DNA of 64,000 bases from Flavobacterium sp. 102 (GTDB lineage Bacteria; Bacteroidota; Bacteroidia; Flavobacteriales; Flavobacteriaceae), in the NCBI RefSeq assembly GCF_003634615.1, contig NZ_RBKX01000001.1, positions 1,240,001 to 1,304,000 on the forward strand, written 5' to 3'. Of this stretch, positions 7,726-16,737 are shown piece by piece. Both the position numbers and the translations under genes were made by a program. The stretch's first letter is position 1; the number at the start of each line of letters is the position of its first letter. The notes beneath the pieces were generated by a model. The model had not been told where the DNA came from. It ran no database searches and was given only the letters and a program-made list of their open reading frames with translations.

Positions 7726-8369
7726 AGTCTTTCCGGAAAATCTGTAATAATACCGTCAACGTTTAACGATTTGACAAAGGTAATAGCTGTAGGCTCATTT
7801 ATCGTCCATGGAAAAACTTTAAAGTGCTTTTCTTTTATTTTTTGAATGTTTTCAGCGGTTATCAAATGATAATAAGGATGAATCGAATAGGCTTTAATAA
7901 ATTTGGCGAAAGCCAGTGCCAAATCTAAGTCGGTTTCTGTCAAAACCCCAATGCGTATATCCTCATCGTGAAAACGCACTTCCTGCAAAGCATTCCAATC
8001 GAAACTCGAAATAAGAATTTTGTTCTTGTCGAAAATGTTCTGGTCAATCAAATCTAATACGCCTTGGGTTGCCGAAAACACTTTGATTTCAATATTAATT
8101 TCGCATTGATTGTGAACCAATTCAAATACGTCTCTTAAAGTTGGAATACCTAATTTTCGCAATTCTTTGGCACTATAATCAGTTACCAAACCAATGCTAG
8201 AAGTCGTTCGATCGACGGTTGTGTCGTGAATAACCATTGGCACTTTGTCTATGCTCAATTGTATGTCTAGTTCAATCATGTCAACGCCTAAATCAATGGC
8301 TTTTTGGAAAGAATCCAAAGTGTTTTCATCAGCATGACCTTTCGCACCGCGATGACCTATTTTGAGCAT
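7722..8369 (-). CDS. Glycerophosphodiester phosphodiesterase
   Basis: A 215-residue GDPD-family TIM-barrel enzyme expected to hydrolyse glycerophosphodiesters to sn-glycerol 3-phosphate and an alcohol. The N-terminus carries the catalytic set IGHRGAKGHADENTLDSF (His/Arg, then Glu-Asn-Thr), VDMIELDIQLS with the metal-binding Glu and Asp, and MVIHD with the second catalytic His. Later NIEIKV and a final DGIITDFPERL are also characteristic. There is no signal peptide, so it is probably cytoplasmic. It starts two bases after the amylase stop codon and overlaps the next gene, so it is co-transcribed with the starch operon. Confidence 0.9.
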   Translation of the reverse strand: MLKIGHRGAKGHADENTLDSFQKAIDLGVDMIELDIQLSIDKVPMVIHDTTVDRTTSSIGLVTDYSAKELRKLGIPTLRDVFELVHNQCEINIEIKVFSATQGVLDLIDQNIFDKNKILISSFDWNALQEVRFHDEDIRIGVLTETDLDLALAFAKFIKAYSIHPYYHLITAENIQKIKEKHFKVFPWTINEPTAITFVKSLNVDGIITDFPERL

Positions 8370-8371
8370 GG

Positions 8372-10045
8372 TTATAGTTTTTCGAGTAAAACTATCGTAA
8401 AATTAGTATCTAAATTTACTTTTCCGTTTTCTACTATAACAGATAAATTAGAATAAGCATCTCTGATTTTAGTGCCATTGGCAAAAATAGTTCCGACTGA
8501 GATTTCTTTCGGGCCTTTTGGTAAATCCAAACCAACAACTACTTGGTCATTGAAATTGCCTTTAGTATACGTTCTGCTGAACACATAAGGTGATTGCGAA
8601 ATCATTTGGTGCACTCCGGCGCCAACCGCAGGATGGTTACTTCTGAATGTTCCCAAAAGTTTGTAATGCATCAATAATTGGTTTTTGATTCTGTCAAATG
8701 ATAAATCATCCCAATTCATAAACGAACGCAAAGTAGCATCGCCTTGTGCGCCTTCGATTTCGAGTGAACGAGCAATTTCGTCACCATAATACACTTGCGA
8801 AATTCCGGGAGTCAATAGTAATTTGGTGCCGGCTTCGAATATTTTTTCGCGTTTTTTGTCAAAAGGATAACCATCGTCATGCGAGGTAACATAGTTCATG
8901 ACTGTATTGCCTTTTAGGTCGTTTTGCAAGAGGTTAGAATATTTGGAAAACAAATCTTCATAGTTCATTTTGGCCTCATTTCTAAAGTCGAAATTGATTA
9001 ATCCGGTGAAACCGTTGGCATAGTAATCGACTTTTTTGTCTCCGAAATCATATTGTTTTTTGGCACCGATATTATAACCGTAAACTTCGCCAACAGTAAA
9101 GAAATCGTTGTTGTCTAAGACTTTTTCCGGATTTTTTTTCTTGAAATCGGTGAAAGCTTGGTCACATACCTTTTTGAAATCAGCCCAAACATCTTCTCTG
9201 GTATGTTTTACGGTATCAACACGATAGGCGTCAATGCCATAATCGGTAATGTAATCTGAAAGCCATTTCATGATGTAATACTTCGGAGCACGAGGATAAC
9301 CGGTTTTTTTGAAGAAAGCATCCAATTCGGCCACCTCTTGTTCGTAACGGCCTTCTTTTTTCCACTTTTCAATCAACATTGGCGGTAAAGCCACATTGGC
9401 ATTGCTTTCGGTTAAAACATCCGGAAGGTTTTCTACCAACGTACAATTGATGTAAGTGTCGTATGATTTATAGGTGCATTTCGGCGAAGTTCGAACCCAA
9501 TCACTCGGATACGCAGGATCCAATTCGGTTACCGGACCAGTGTGATTTATAACCGCGTCCAACATGATGCGAATACCTTTTGCGTGTGCTTTTTCGACTA
9601 GTTCTTTTAAATCTTCTTTGGTGCCAAAACTCGGATCAACCGCCGTCCAATCTTTGGTCCAATACCCGTGAAAGCCATAAGTGTTTCCGGTGCCTTCATC
9701 GACTGAACCGTGAATTTGCTCCACGACCGGCGTCATCCAAATGGCGTTGATTCCCAAATTGGTAAAATAACCTTCGTCGAGTTTTTGAATTACGCCACGA
9801 ATATCGCCGCCTTCAAAGCCACGCAAAACTCCGGTGGGTTTGTTGCGGTTGATGATTTTGTCATTTTCCGGATTGCCGTTTTGGAATCTATCAATCAATA
9901 GAAAATACACATTGGCACTTTCCCAAATGAAAGGTGTTTGAGTTGACGCTTGAGTGGTTGTTGGTTGTTTGGCAGCTACTTCTTTGGTACATTTACAACC
10001 AAAGAATAAAAGCGAAGCCGATAGGGTAAGCAGTATATTTTTCAT
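8372..10045 (-). CDS. GH13 alpha-amylase family lipoprotein
   Basis: A 557-residue glycoside hydrolase family 13 enzyme with a lipoprotein signal (lipobox LLFFG-C, Cys17), so membrane-anchored, facing periplasm or surface. The four GH13 regions are present: DAVINH (region I), AYRVDT with nucleophile Asp277, VGEVYG with acid/base Glu320, and SHDDG with Asp390. The N-terminal FLLIDRFQNGNPEND and GFEGGDIRG resemble maltogenic amylases and cyclomaltodextrinases. A short beta-sandwich ends the protein. It is the third hydrolase in the operon, directly after the GH31 gene (three-base gap). Expected substrate is starch or maltodextrin oligosaccharides; exact bond preference cannot be read from the sequence. 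Confidence 0.9.
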   Translation of the reverse strand: MKNILLTLSASLLFFGCKCTKEVAAKQPTTTQASTQTPFIWESANVYFLLIDRFQNGNPENDKIINRNKPTGVLRGFEGGDIRGVIQKLDEGYFTNLGINAIWMTPVVEQIHGSVDEGTGNTYGFHGYWTKDWTAVDPSFGTKEDLKELVEKAHAKGIRIMLDAVINHTGPVTELDPAYPSDWVRTSPKCTYKSYDTYINCTLVENLPDVLTESNANVALPPMLIEKWKKEGRYEQEVAELDAFFKKTGYPRAPKYYIMKWLSDYITDYGIDAYRVDTVKHTREDVWADFKKVCDQAFTDFKKKNPEKVLDNNDFFTVGEVYGYNIGAKKQYDFGDKKVDYYANGFTGLINFDFRNEAKMNYEDLFSKYSNLLQNDLKGNTVMNYVTSHDDGYPFDKKREKIFEAGTKLLLTPGISQVYYGDEIARSLEIEGAQGDATLRSFMNWDDLSFDRIKNQLLMHYKLLGTFRSNHPAVGAGVHQMISQSPYVFSRTYTKGNFNDQVVVGLDLPKGPKEISVGTIFANGTKIRDAYSNLSVIVENGKVNLDTNFTIVLLEKL

Positions 10046-10048
10046 AGT

Positions 10049-12412
10049 CTAATATTCAATTTTAATTTCAGAAGCAGTTCCTTTTTTCCATTCTACCGGA
10101 ATTTGTAAAGGTTCGTTAAAGGTTTTAAACAGCATTTCATTGCCATTTACAAAAATGCGTTTGGCTTTGATGTTGTGAATTAACACCAAAACCGTTTTAT
10201 CAGTCGACGAATAGTTTTTACCAACAGTTGATGTTAGTTTTAGAACCAATTCCTTGCCATTGTTATTGCTATTGAAATTTAATATTTCGTATTGTCCTTT
10301 TTCAAAAGCTTGTGGTGTTTCACCATTGTCGTTGTACAATTTACCGGAAGAAGTTTTCACGGTTTCGTCAAAATAAAAATGCAAATTGAAGTTGTCAACC
10401 GTATATTTTGAAGTGTTTTGAATGGTTTCAATCATAGGCACAAAACTACCGCCACGAACGAAAGTTGGAATAGTTGTTTCTTCTACTTTTACCGATTCTG
10501 TTGCGCCGGCATTGTATTTTTTACCGGTATAAAAATCAAACCAATTGTTGCTTTTTGGAAAATAAACTTCCGTCGAAGTTACACCTGATTTTGTGATTGG
10601 TTTTACTAAAAATGCATTGCCCCAAAAATAACTTTCCTTTTCGTTGAGCAGTTTTTCATTCGTTGGTTCTTCAAAGAATAACGGTCGCATTAATGGCGTT
10701 CCTTTTTGGTTATTTTCAAATGCCAAAGTGTAATTATAAGGCAGTAGTTGGTAACGAAGTTCAACCGATTTTTTGGCTTTGGCTTTGGTGATAATATCTT
10801 TTCTGGAGACTTCTGAAGCGACTTCTTCCTGCGCGTGCGGACGGAAAATGGGGTTAAAAACGCCGTATTGCAACCAACGCAAATACAATTCGTTATCAAA
10901 ATAATCTCCGGCAAATCCGCCTAAATCCGAATGCATATACGCCATGCCTTGCATTCCCATTTGCATCGCGATTTCCATTTGTGATTGCAATCCGCCCCAA
11001 CTTCTGGATACATCGCCACTCCACGGCATCATACCGAATCTTTGCGAACCCGAATAACCGGCACGCATTAGGATAAATGGACGTTGGTTTGGAAAATCTT
11101 TTTGGTAACCATCGGCTATTAATTTGGCCCAATTGTGACCATAAATATTGTGTACTTCATCTGCTTTTCCGGCAGCGGTCATTGCTTTGGAAGGAAAAAC
11201 TTCAGGTTCACCCAAATCGCCCCACATGCCGCCGACACCTTGATTGATTAATCGTTTGTAAACATTCCAAAACCATTGATTGCCTTCGGGTTTGAAGATG
11301 TCAACCACACTTGTATTTCCGAAGTAGAAATCCCAAGTGGCGGGTTTCCCTGATTTATCTGTGACCAATATTTTTTTATCGACTGCTTCTTGCCATTTTG
11401 ATGAGGTTGTTAAGATAAATGGTTCTGTAATTAGAATGGTTTTAACACCTTTGGCATTCAAATCGGCTATCATTTTCTCCGGATTCGGGAATTGGTCTTT
11501 GTCCCAATCGAGGTTGCCCATAGTGCCTTTAATTGATTTACCAAACCAATACAAGTCTAATATGATTGCATCAACCGGAATGTTATCGGCTTCAAATTTT
11601 TTGATGGTGTTTTCCACTTCATCTTGCGTATGATACCCAAATCGGCTCGAGAAATTTCCGAAGGTCCAGCGTGCCGGCATGGGTTGTTTTCCGGTCAAAT
11701 CAGTATAATTGGCTACCAAATCTTCCCAAGTATCGCCTACAATTATTTGATAAGTTTTTCTTCCCGAAATGGTTTCGTATTCTAAAGTATTGTTCTTTTT
11801 ATTGTCTAAATCCAAATAGCCAATCGCAGCGTTGTCAAAATGCACCGCGTATAATTTAGAAGATAAAACAAGCGGAATACAAAAGTTCATCAATTCGGCT
11901 TTGGTTTCATAACCATAATGCGCTCTGTTATACAATTGCAAACGATTACCACGGCGATTCATGCCTAGGGCACGCGCACCACCGCCAAATAAAACTTCTG
12001 AATTGTCAAGATTGAATTGTAGAATTTCGGTGCTGTCTTTTTTAATGTAGCCGTTTTTCTCGGACAACAAGACTTTTCCTTTGTTGGAATAAGTAATTCT
12101 GAAAGGCGATTTGTTAATCACCATCGTAATGTCTTTTGTAGAAAGCAAAACGGAGTTATCTGTTTTAGAAACGGTTGCTTTCACTTTTTCGGGAGTTTTG
12201 ATTACCGCATGCGAATTGGTATTGAAAATTTCCCCATTCGGGACAAAAGAAGTTTCAATAATTTTATCAGAATAAGGTTTTATGCGATAAGTTCCGTCAC
12301 TGGTTTTTACTTCCAATAGGTTGTTTTTCCAGCTGTGGGAAAGGTATTTTCTATTCGCATTTTGAGCAAATGAAAATGTGGTAATTAATAATAAGAGTAA
12401 TAGCTTTCTCAT
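10049..12412 (-). CDS. GH31 alpha-glucosidase, exported
   Basis: A 787-residue family 31 glycoside hydrolase with an N-terminal signal peptide (residues 1-16, ending FSFA-Q), so periplasmic. After an N-terminal beta-sandwich, the barrel begins near PARWTFGNFSSRFGY. The nucleophile is Asp399 in GMWGDLGEPE, and the acid/base Asp lies in PWSGDVSRSWGGL near residue 466. The C-terminal part has VRGGSFVPM and a beta domain. Family members release glucose from the non-reducing end of alpha-glucans; this one is expected to trim imported maltodextrins. It lies between two GH13 genes on the same strand; the 95-bp gap upstream holds an intergenic repeat. Confidence 0.9.
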   Translation of the reverse strand: MRKLLLLLLITTFSFAQNANRKYLSHSWKNNLLEVKTSDGTYRIKPYSDKIIETSFVPNGEIFNTNSHAVIKTPEKVKATVSKTDNSVLLSTKDITMVINKSPFRITYSNKGKVLLSEKNGYIKKDSTEILQFNLDNSEVLFGGGARALGMNRRGNRLQLYNRAHYGYETKAELMNFCIPLVLSSKLYAVHFDNAAIGYLDLDNKKNNTLEYETISGRKTYQIIVGDTWEDLVANYTDLTGKQPMPARWTFGNFSSRFGYHTQDEVENTIKKFEADNIPVDAIILDLYWFGKSIKGTMGNLDWDKDQFPNPEKMIADLNAKGVKTILITEPFILTTSSKWQEAVDKKILVTDKSGKPATWDFYFGNTSVVDIFKPEGNQWFWNVYKRLINQGVGGMWGDLGEPEVFPSKAMTAAGKADEVHNIYGHNWAKLIADGYQKDFPNQRPFILMRAGYSGSQRFGMMPWSGDVSRSWGGLQSQMEIAMQMGMQGMAYMHSDLGGFAGDYFDNELYLRWLQYGVFNPIFRPHAQEEVASEVSRKDIITKAKAKKSVELRYQLLPYNYTLAFENNQKGTPLMRPLFFEEPTNEKLLNEKESYFWGNAFLVKPITKSGVTSTEVYFPKSNNWFDFYTGKKYNAGATESVKVEETTIPTFVRGGSFVPMIETIQNTSKYTVDNFNLHFYFDETVKTSSGKLYNDNGETPQAFEKGQYEILNFNSNNNGKELVLKLTSTVGKNYSSTDKTVLVLIHNIKAKRIFVNGNEMLFKTFNEPLQIPVEWKKGTASEIKIEY

Positions 12413-12425
12413 TTTGTTTAATTAA

Positions 12426-12502
12426 TCTCGCAGAGGCACAAAGGCACAAGGCATTTTTTATTTATTTTGCGTCTCTGCTCCCGAAGGTTCGGGATTGCGA
12501 GA
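12426..12502. repeat. Intergenic inverted-repeat element containing a CCCGAA palindrome
   Basis: TCTCGCA (12426-12432) and TGCGAGA (12496-12502) form inverted ends around a core that includes a tandem GGCACAAA/GGCACAAG pair and the palindrome TCCCGAAGGTTCGGGA (12479-12494). It fills the gap between the GH13 and GH31 genes and resembles in layout the element at 2977-3064. Confidence 0.55.
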
Positions 12503-12507
12503 CTTAT

Positions 12508-14337
12508 TTATTTTAATTCTAAGACTAAAACCGATTTTCCTTCAATAGTCATATCTTTTTTCAAATCGAAAGAAGCATCGCTTAACACGTCTTTTCCGGA
12601 TTTATAATGGTTTAAATTCTCTTGAAACCTGTTGGTTTTGAAAGTTTGTTTTTCGGGGCTATTATTTACCAAAACCATCACGCTTTCTTTTTCGTTGTGA
12701 CGGAAATAAACATAAACGTTGTTTTCCGGGATGTAATGTGTTGTTTTTCCGAAATGAATCACTTCTTTATTTTTTCTCCAGTTGAATATTTTGGCGGTGA
12801 AATCATAGAATTTGTTTTGTTCTTCAGTTCTTCCGGCTTTGGTGAAAGCATTATTGGTATCGCCATTCCATCCGCCGGGAAAATCATGACGAATGTCGCC
12901 ATCGCCTTTGCCTTTGTCACCGGCCATCGCAATTTCGGAGCCGTAATACAATTGCGGAATTCCTCTAACAGTGGCCAATATGGTCATTGCCATTTGGTAT
13001 TTTTTGAAATCGTTTTTATAAGCTTGATTGATACGATTGGTATCGTGATTTTCAGCAAAAATTAGGATGTTGTTTATGTTGGGATACAAAAAGTCATTGG
13101 CTAAATTATCATATACTCTAATCATTCCTTTGTCCCATTCGCCTTTGTCTTCGTTGAACACTTTTTCCAAAGCATTGTATAAAGTGAAATCCATTACACT
13201 TGGCAAATAGGAATTATAGCTTTGAATGGCGCCAATTTTACTATCTTTTTGCCAAAAAGCCATTTGGGCTTGGTCTTGCATCCAAACTTCTCCTACGATA
13301 TTGAAATGCGGATATTCGTCGGTAATGGCTTTGGTCCATTTGGCAATGCCCACTTTGTCATTGTAGGAATAAGTGTCTACACGGAAACCGTCTAAATCAG
13401 CATATTCAATCCACCAAATGGCGTTTTGAATCAGGTAATTTAAGACCAAAGGATTCGACTGATTCAAATCGGGCATCGATTTTACAAACCAACCATCCAT
13501 GCAATATTTTGCATCGCGTTCAGAAGCATTGGTGTCAAATTGCGTAGTCATTCTGTAATTAGAATTCGTGAATTCCGGGAATTGGTGAACCCAATCGCGT
13601 GTTGGTAAATCTTTGTACATCCAATGTTGCCAACCCCAATGATTGGTCACGTAATCCATAATGTTTTTCATGCCGCGTTTGTGTAATTCGGCACTCATTC
13701 GAACATACTCTTCATTGGTTCCGAAACGCGCATCGATTTTATAAACGTCGGATTGACCGTAAGTGTGGTACGAACCTCTTTCGTCGTTGTCTTCGCAAAG
13801 TGGCGTTGGCCAAACGGCTGTCACACCAAGCGATTGGATATAATCTAAGTTTTTGATGATGCCTTCGATATCGCCGCCGTGTCTTCCGTTGTCTTTTGAA
13901 CGGTCCATTTTTTCAGTTAGCAAAGCGTTGTTGTCGTTGTTTGGATTGCCGTTAGCAAACCTGTCCGGCATTAAAAGATACATCACATCGGAACTGTCGT
14001 AGCTTTCGCGGAAGCGGGAATTTTCTCTTCTTGCTTTAAGCGAATAATTTTGGGTAAATGTTTTTTTGCCATTTTTAAACGTAAAGACAAAATCCTGAGC
14101 CGGAATATTTTTCGTTTCAATAGTTACAAAAACATAATTCGGGTTTTCTGTTTTTTGAATGCCTTTGATGATGATGCCGTTGGAAACGGTGACTTCGTTT
14201 TGAGCAATATTTTTACCGTAGAACATAATTTGCACCTCGGAAAGCGTCATGTCATTCCACCAAAACGGCGGTTCAACTTTGTCAATTTGGGCGAAAGCTG
14301 AAACAGAAATCAAGAGAGAGAAGAGTAGTTTTTTCAT
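12508..14337 (-). CDS. GH13 neopullulanase-like (SusA-type) periplasmic enzyme
   Basis: A 609-residue GH13 enzyme with a signal peptide (1-16, ending SAFA-Q). Residues ~17-105 are an N-terminal beta domain of the cyclomaltodextrinase type (PPFWWNDMTLSEVQIMFYG), followed by the barrel with DYVTNHWGW (region I), GFRVDT with nucleophile Asp321, VGEVW with Glu350, and AENHDTNR with Asp432. The order of domains and FANGNPNNDN segment match SusA of Bacteroides, which hydrolyses imported starch oligosaccharides in the periplasm. It follows the GH65 gene on the same strand, but a strong terminator lies between them, so its expression may depend on readthrough or its own promoter. Confidence 0.9.
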   Translation of the reverse strand: MKKLLFSLLISVSAFAQIDKVEPPFWWNDMTLSEVQIMFYGKNIAQNEVTVSNGIIIKGIQKTENPNYVFVTIETKNIPAQDFVFTFKNGKKTFTQNYSLKARRENSRFRESYDSSDVMYLLMPDRFANGNPNNDNNALLTEKMDRSKDNGRHGGDIEGIIKNLDYIQSLGVTAVWPTPLCEDNDERGSYHTYGQSDVYKIDARFGTNEEYVRMSAELHKRGMKNIMDYVTNHWGWQHWMYKDLPTRDWVHQFPEFTNSNYRMTTQFDTNASERDAKYCMDGWFVKSMPDLNQSNPLVLNYLIQNAIWWIEYADLDGFRVDTYSYNDKVGIAKWTKAITDEYPHFNIVGEVWMQDQAQMAFWQKDSKIGAIQSYNSYLPSVMDFTLYNALEKVFNEDKGEWDKGMIRVYDNLANDFLYPNINNILIFAENHDTNRINQAYKNDFKKYQMAMTILATVRGIPQLYYGSEIAMAGDKGKGDGDIRHDFPGGWNGDTNNAFTKAGRTEEQNKFYDFTAKIFNWRKNKEVIHFGKTTHYIPENNVYVYFRHNEKESVMVLVNNSPEKQTFKTNRFQENLNHYKSGKDVLSDASFDLKKDMTIEGKSVLVLELK

Positions 14338-14345
14338 AGGTTTAT

Positions 14346-14386
14346 AAATAAAAAACCCTTTCAGAATTGCGTCCGAAAGGGTTTTA
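14346..14386 (-). terminator. Intrinsic terminator inside the starch operon
   Basis: AAAACCCTTTC (14352-14362) pairs with GAAAGGGTTTT (14375-14385) around a 12-base loop. Read on the minus strand it is followed by a T-rich tract. It lies directly after the GH65 gene and before the next GH13 gene. Confidence 0.8.
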
Positions 14387-14396
14387 GTTGATTTAA

Positions 14397-16703
14397 TTAT
14401 ACAGTCACCAAACTATTCGGTTCCACCAAAATGGCTGTGCCGTTTACGAAAACCGAAATCGCTTTTTCGCCTTCTAGGGTAAAGTTGGTTTCGTTTTGAT
14501 GAACAGAAACTTTTAAAATTTGGTGTCTGAAATTGATTTTGAATGAATAGCCATTCCATTCTTTTGGAATTCTTGGTTCGAAATGCAAGGTGTCATTTTT
14601 GATACGCATGCCGCCAAAACCTTCCACGATACTCATCCAAGTTCCGGCCATTGATGTGATGTGTAAACCTTCTTCGACTTCTTTATTGTAATCATCCAAA
14701 TCCAAACGCGACGTTCTTAAATAGAAAGTATACGCTTGTTCCATTCGGCCTAAATTAGCGGCTTGAATCGAGTGAACGCAAGGTGATAATGAACTTTCGT
14801 GAACGGTGTAAGGTTCATAAAAGTCGAAATGTTTCTCTAGTTGTTCTTTGGTGAAATGATCTTCAAAGAAGTAGAAACCTTGTAAAGTATCGGCTTGTTT
14901 GATATAAGGCGAACGCAAGATTCTGTCCCAAGACCATTTTTGGTTGATTGGTCGTTGTGATTTGTCTAAATCGTGCACTTTGACCAATTCTTTGTCTAAG
15001 AAACCGTCTTGTTGTAAATAGACGTCGTGCTCTTCAGAATAAGGGAAATACATATGGTCAGCCACTTTTTTCCAATGTTGGATTTCGGTAGCTTCTAATT
15101 TTACTTTACTCATGATTCGAGCAAAATCAGCAGCGTATTCTTGTTTTACTTTTTCGATTTGCTCGATGGTATAATCGATACACCATTTGGCAATATAATT
15201 CGTGTAAAAGTTGTTGTTTACATTGTTTTCGTACTCATTCGGACCGGTTACGCCTAAAATTACATACTGATTTCTATACGTTGAAAAAGTAGCTCTTTGG
15301 TGCCAAAAACGAGCAATACCAATTAAGACTTCCAAACCTTTTTCAGGAATATAACTGTAATCTCCGGTGAATCGGTAATAGTTAAAAATGGCAAAAGCAA
15401 TCGCTCCGTTTCGGTGAATTTCTTCGAAAGTGATTTCCCATTCGTTATGGCATTCTTCACCATTCATAGTTACCATTGGGTATAATGCAGCGCCATTTTT
15501 GAAACCCAATTTCTCGGCATTTTCAATGGCTTTGCCCAATTGGTTATAACGATAAGCCAATAGGTTTCTAGCAACTTGTTGGTCTTTAGTAGCCATGTAA
15601 AACGGAATACAATAGGCTTCCGTATCCCAATAAGTCGAACCGCCATATTTTTCTCCGGTGAATCCTTTTGGACCAATATTCAAACGAGAATCTTTGCCTA
15701 AATAGGTTTGGTTCAATTGGAAAATATTGAAACGAATACCTTGTTGGGCTTTTACATCGCCTTCAATAGTGATGTCGCTCATTTCCCAGATTTTTGCCCA
15801 AGAATCGACTTGGTTTTGTAATAAAGTATCGTAGCCTAAAGACAATGCTTTTTCGATTACCTTTTGTGCAGCCGGAATTAATTCGGCAGAAGAATGGTTC
15901 ATCGAAACAGTGTAACCGCCTAACTTTTGAAAGGCTATAGTATCACCTTTTGAAACCAATTGCTCATAAGTGAAGACCACTTTGTCTGAAGTGGTGTCTA
16001 CGAATGTTGGTTCGGCGTTTTGATTTTCGTTATTGATGAAAATGCTATTGTGCATATACGTTGCTACTTCAAAATGTGTTTTGAAAGTTCGCGCTACGAC
16101 AAAAGCTTCGTTATTTTTATGTTGGGTTTCCAATGGTTCCCAGAATTTCTCTTCCCAGTTGGCATCTTCGTTGTGCACGCCGGCATCCAAATAAGGTTTG
16201 AAAACGATAGTCGCCTCATTATTTTTTGGAGTGATTTCGTATTTGATTACGCCCAATTCGTCTATATCCAAAGACAAAAATCTTCTAACATTGACGTCGA
16301 TTTCGATTCCGTTGTTCAAAGTGGCCGAAAAAGAACGATTGTACCAACCTTCTTTCATGTTCAGTTCGCGTTTGAAGTTGGTGATTTTGCAAGCCGCAAT
16401 GTCAAGCGTTTCGCTATTGATTTCGACTAGAATTCCAATCCAACTTGGTGCGTTTAACACTTTAGCGAAGTATTCCGGATAGCCGTTTTTCCACCAACCC
16501 ACTTTGGTTTTGTCCGGATAATAAATTCCGGCGATGTAACTTCCTTGGAAAGTATTTTCTGAATAGAATTCTTCAAAATTGGCTCGTTGACCCATGGCAC
16601 CGTTTCCGATACTGAATAAACTTTCCGAGGATTTTACTCGTTCTAAATCAAATCCTTCTTCAATAATCGACCAGTTATCTGGTTTGATATAATCTTGGTT
16701 CAT
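14397..16703 (-). CDS. GH65 glycoside phosphorylase (probable maltose phosphorylase)
   Basis: A 768-residue family 65 enzyme without a signal peptide, so cytoplasmic. The catalytic acid is Glu490 in GVTGPNEYENN; KYGGSTYWDTEAYCIPFY and the late SSLSPCVHSIQAA are family blocks around the phosphate and substrate site. Family 65 includes maltose, trehalose and kojibiose phosphorylases, which split the disaccharide with phosphate to glucose and beta-glucose 1-phosphate. The next gene upstream is beta-phosphoglucomutase, which uses exactly that product, and the neighbours are maltodextrin hydrolases, so maltose is the likely substrate. Specificity is inference from context. Confidence 0.88.
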   Translation of the reverse strand: MNQDYIKPDNWSIIEEGFDLERVKSSESLFSIGNGAMGQRANFEEFYSENTFQGSYIAGIYYPDKTKVGWWKNGYPEYFAKVLNAPSWIGILVEINSETLDIAACKITNFKRELNMKEGWYNRSFSATLNNGIEIDVNVRRFLSLDIDELGVIKYEITPKNNEATIVFKPYLDAGVHNEDANWEEKFWEPLETQHKNNEAFVVARTFKTHFEVATYMHNSIFINNENQNAEPTFVDTTSDKVVFTYEQLVSKGDTIAFQKLGGYTVSMNHSSAELIPAAQKVIEKALSLGYDTLLQNQVDSWAKIWEMSDITIEGDVKAQQGIRFNIFQLNQTYLGKDSRLNIGPKGFTGEKYGGSTYWDTEAYCIPFYMATKDQQVARNLLAYRYNQLGKAIENAEKLGFKNGAALYPMVTMNGEECHNEWEITFEEIHRNGAIAFAIFNYYRFTGDYSYIPEKGLEVLIGIARFWHQRATFSTYRNQYVILGVTGPNEYENNVNNNFYTNYIAKWCIDYTIEQIEKVKQEYAADFARIMSKVKLEATEIQHWKKVADHMYFPYSEEHDVYLQQDGFLDKELVKVHDLDKSQRPINQKWSWDRILRSPYIKQADTLQGFYFFEDHFTKEQLEKHFDFYEPYTVHESSLSPCVHSIQAANLGRMEQAYTFYLRTSRLDLDDYNKEVEEGLHITSMAGTWMSIVEGFGGMRIKNDTLHFEPRIPKEWNGYSFKINFRHQILKVSVHQNETNFTLEGEKAISVFVNGTAILVEPNSLVTV

Positions 16704-16737
16704 TGTAATTTTTTTATTGTCCTTTTATCATTCAATT

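Noticed and set aside
10690..11132. Short frames inside the GH31 gene
   Set aside because: They lie in other frames of a well-supported glycoside hydrolase and have low-complexity, shadow-like translations.
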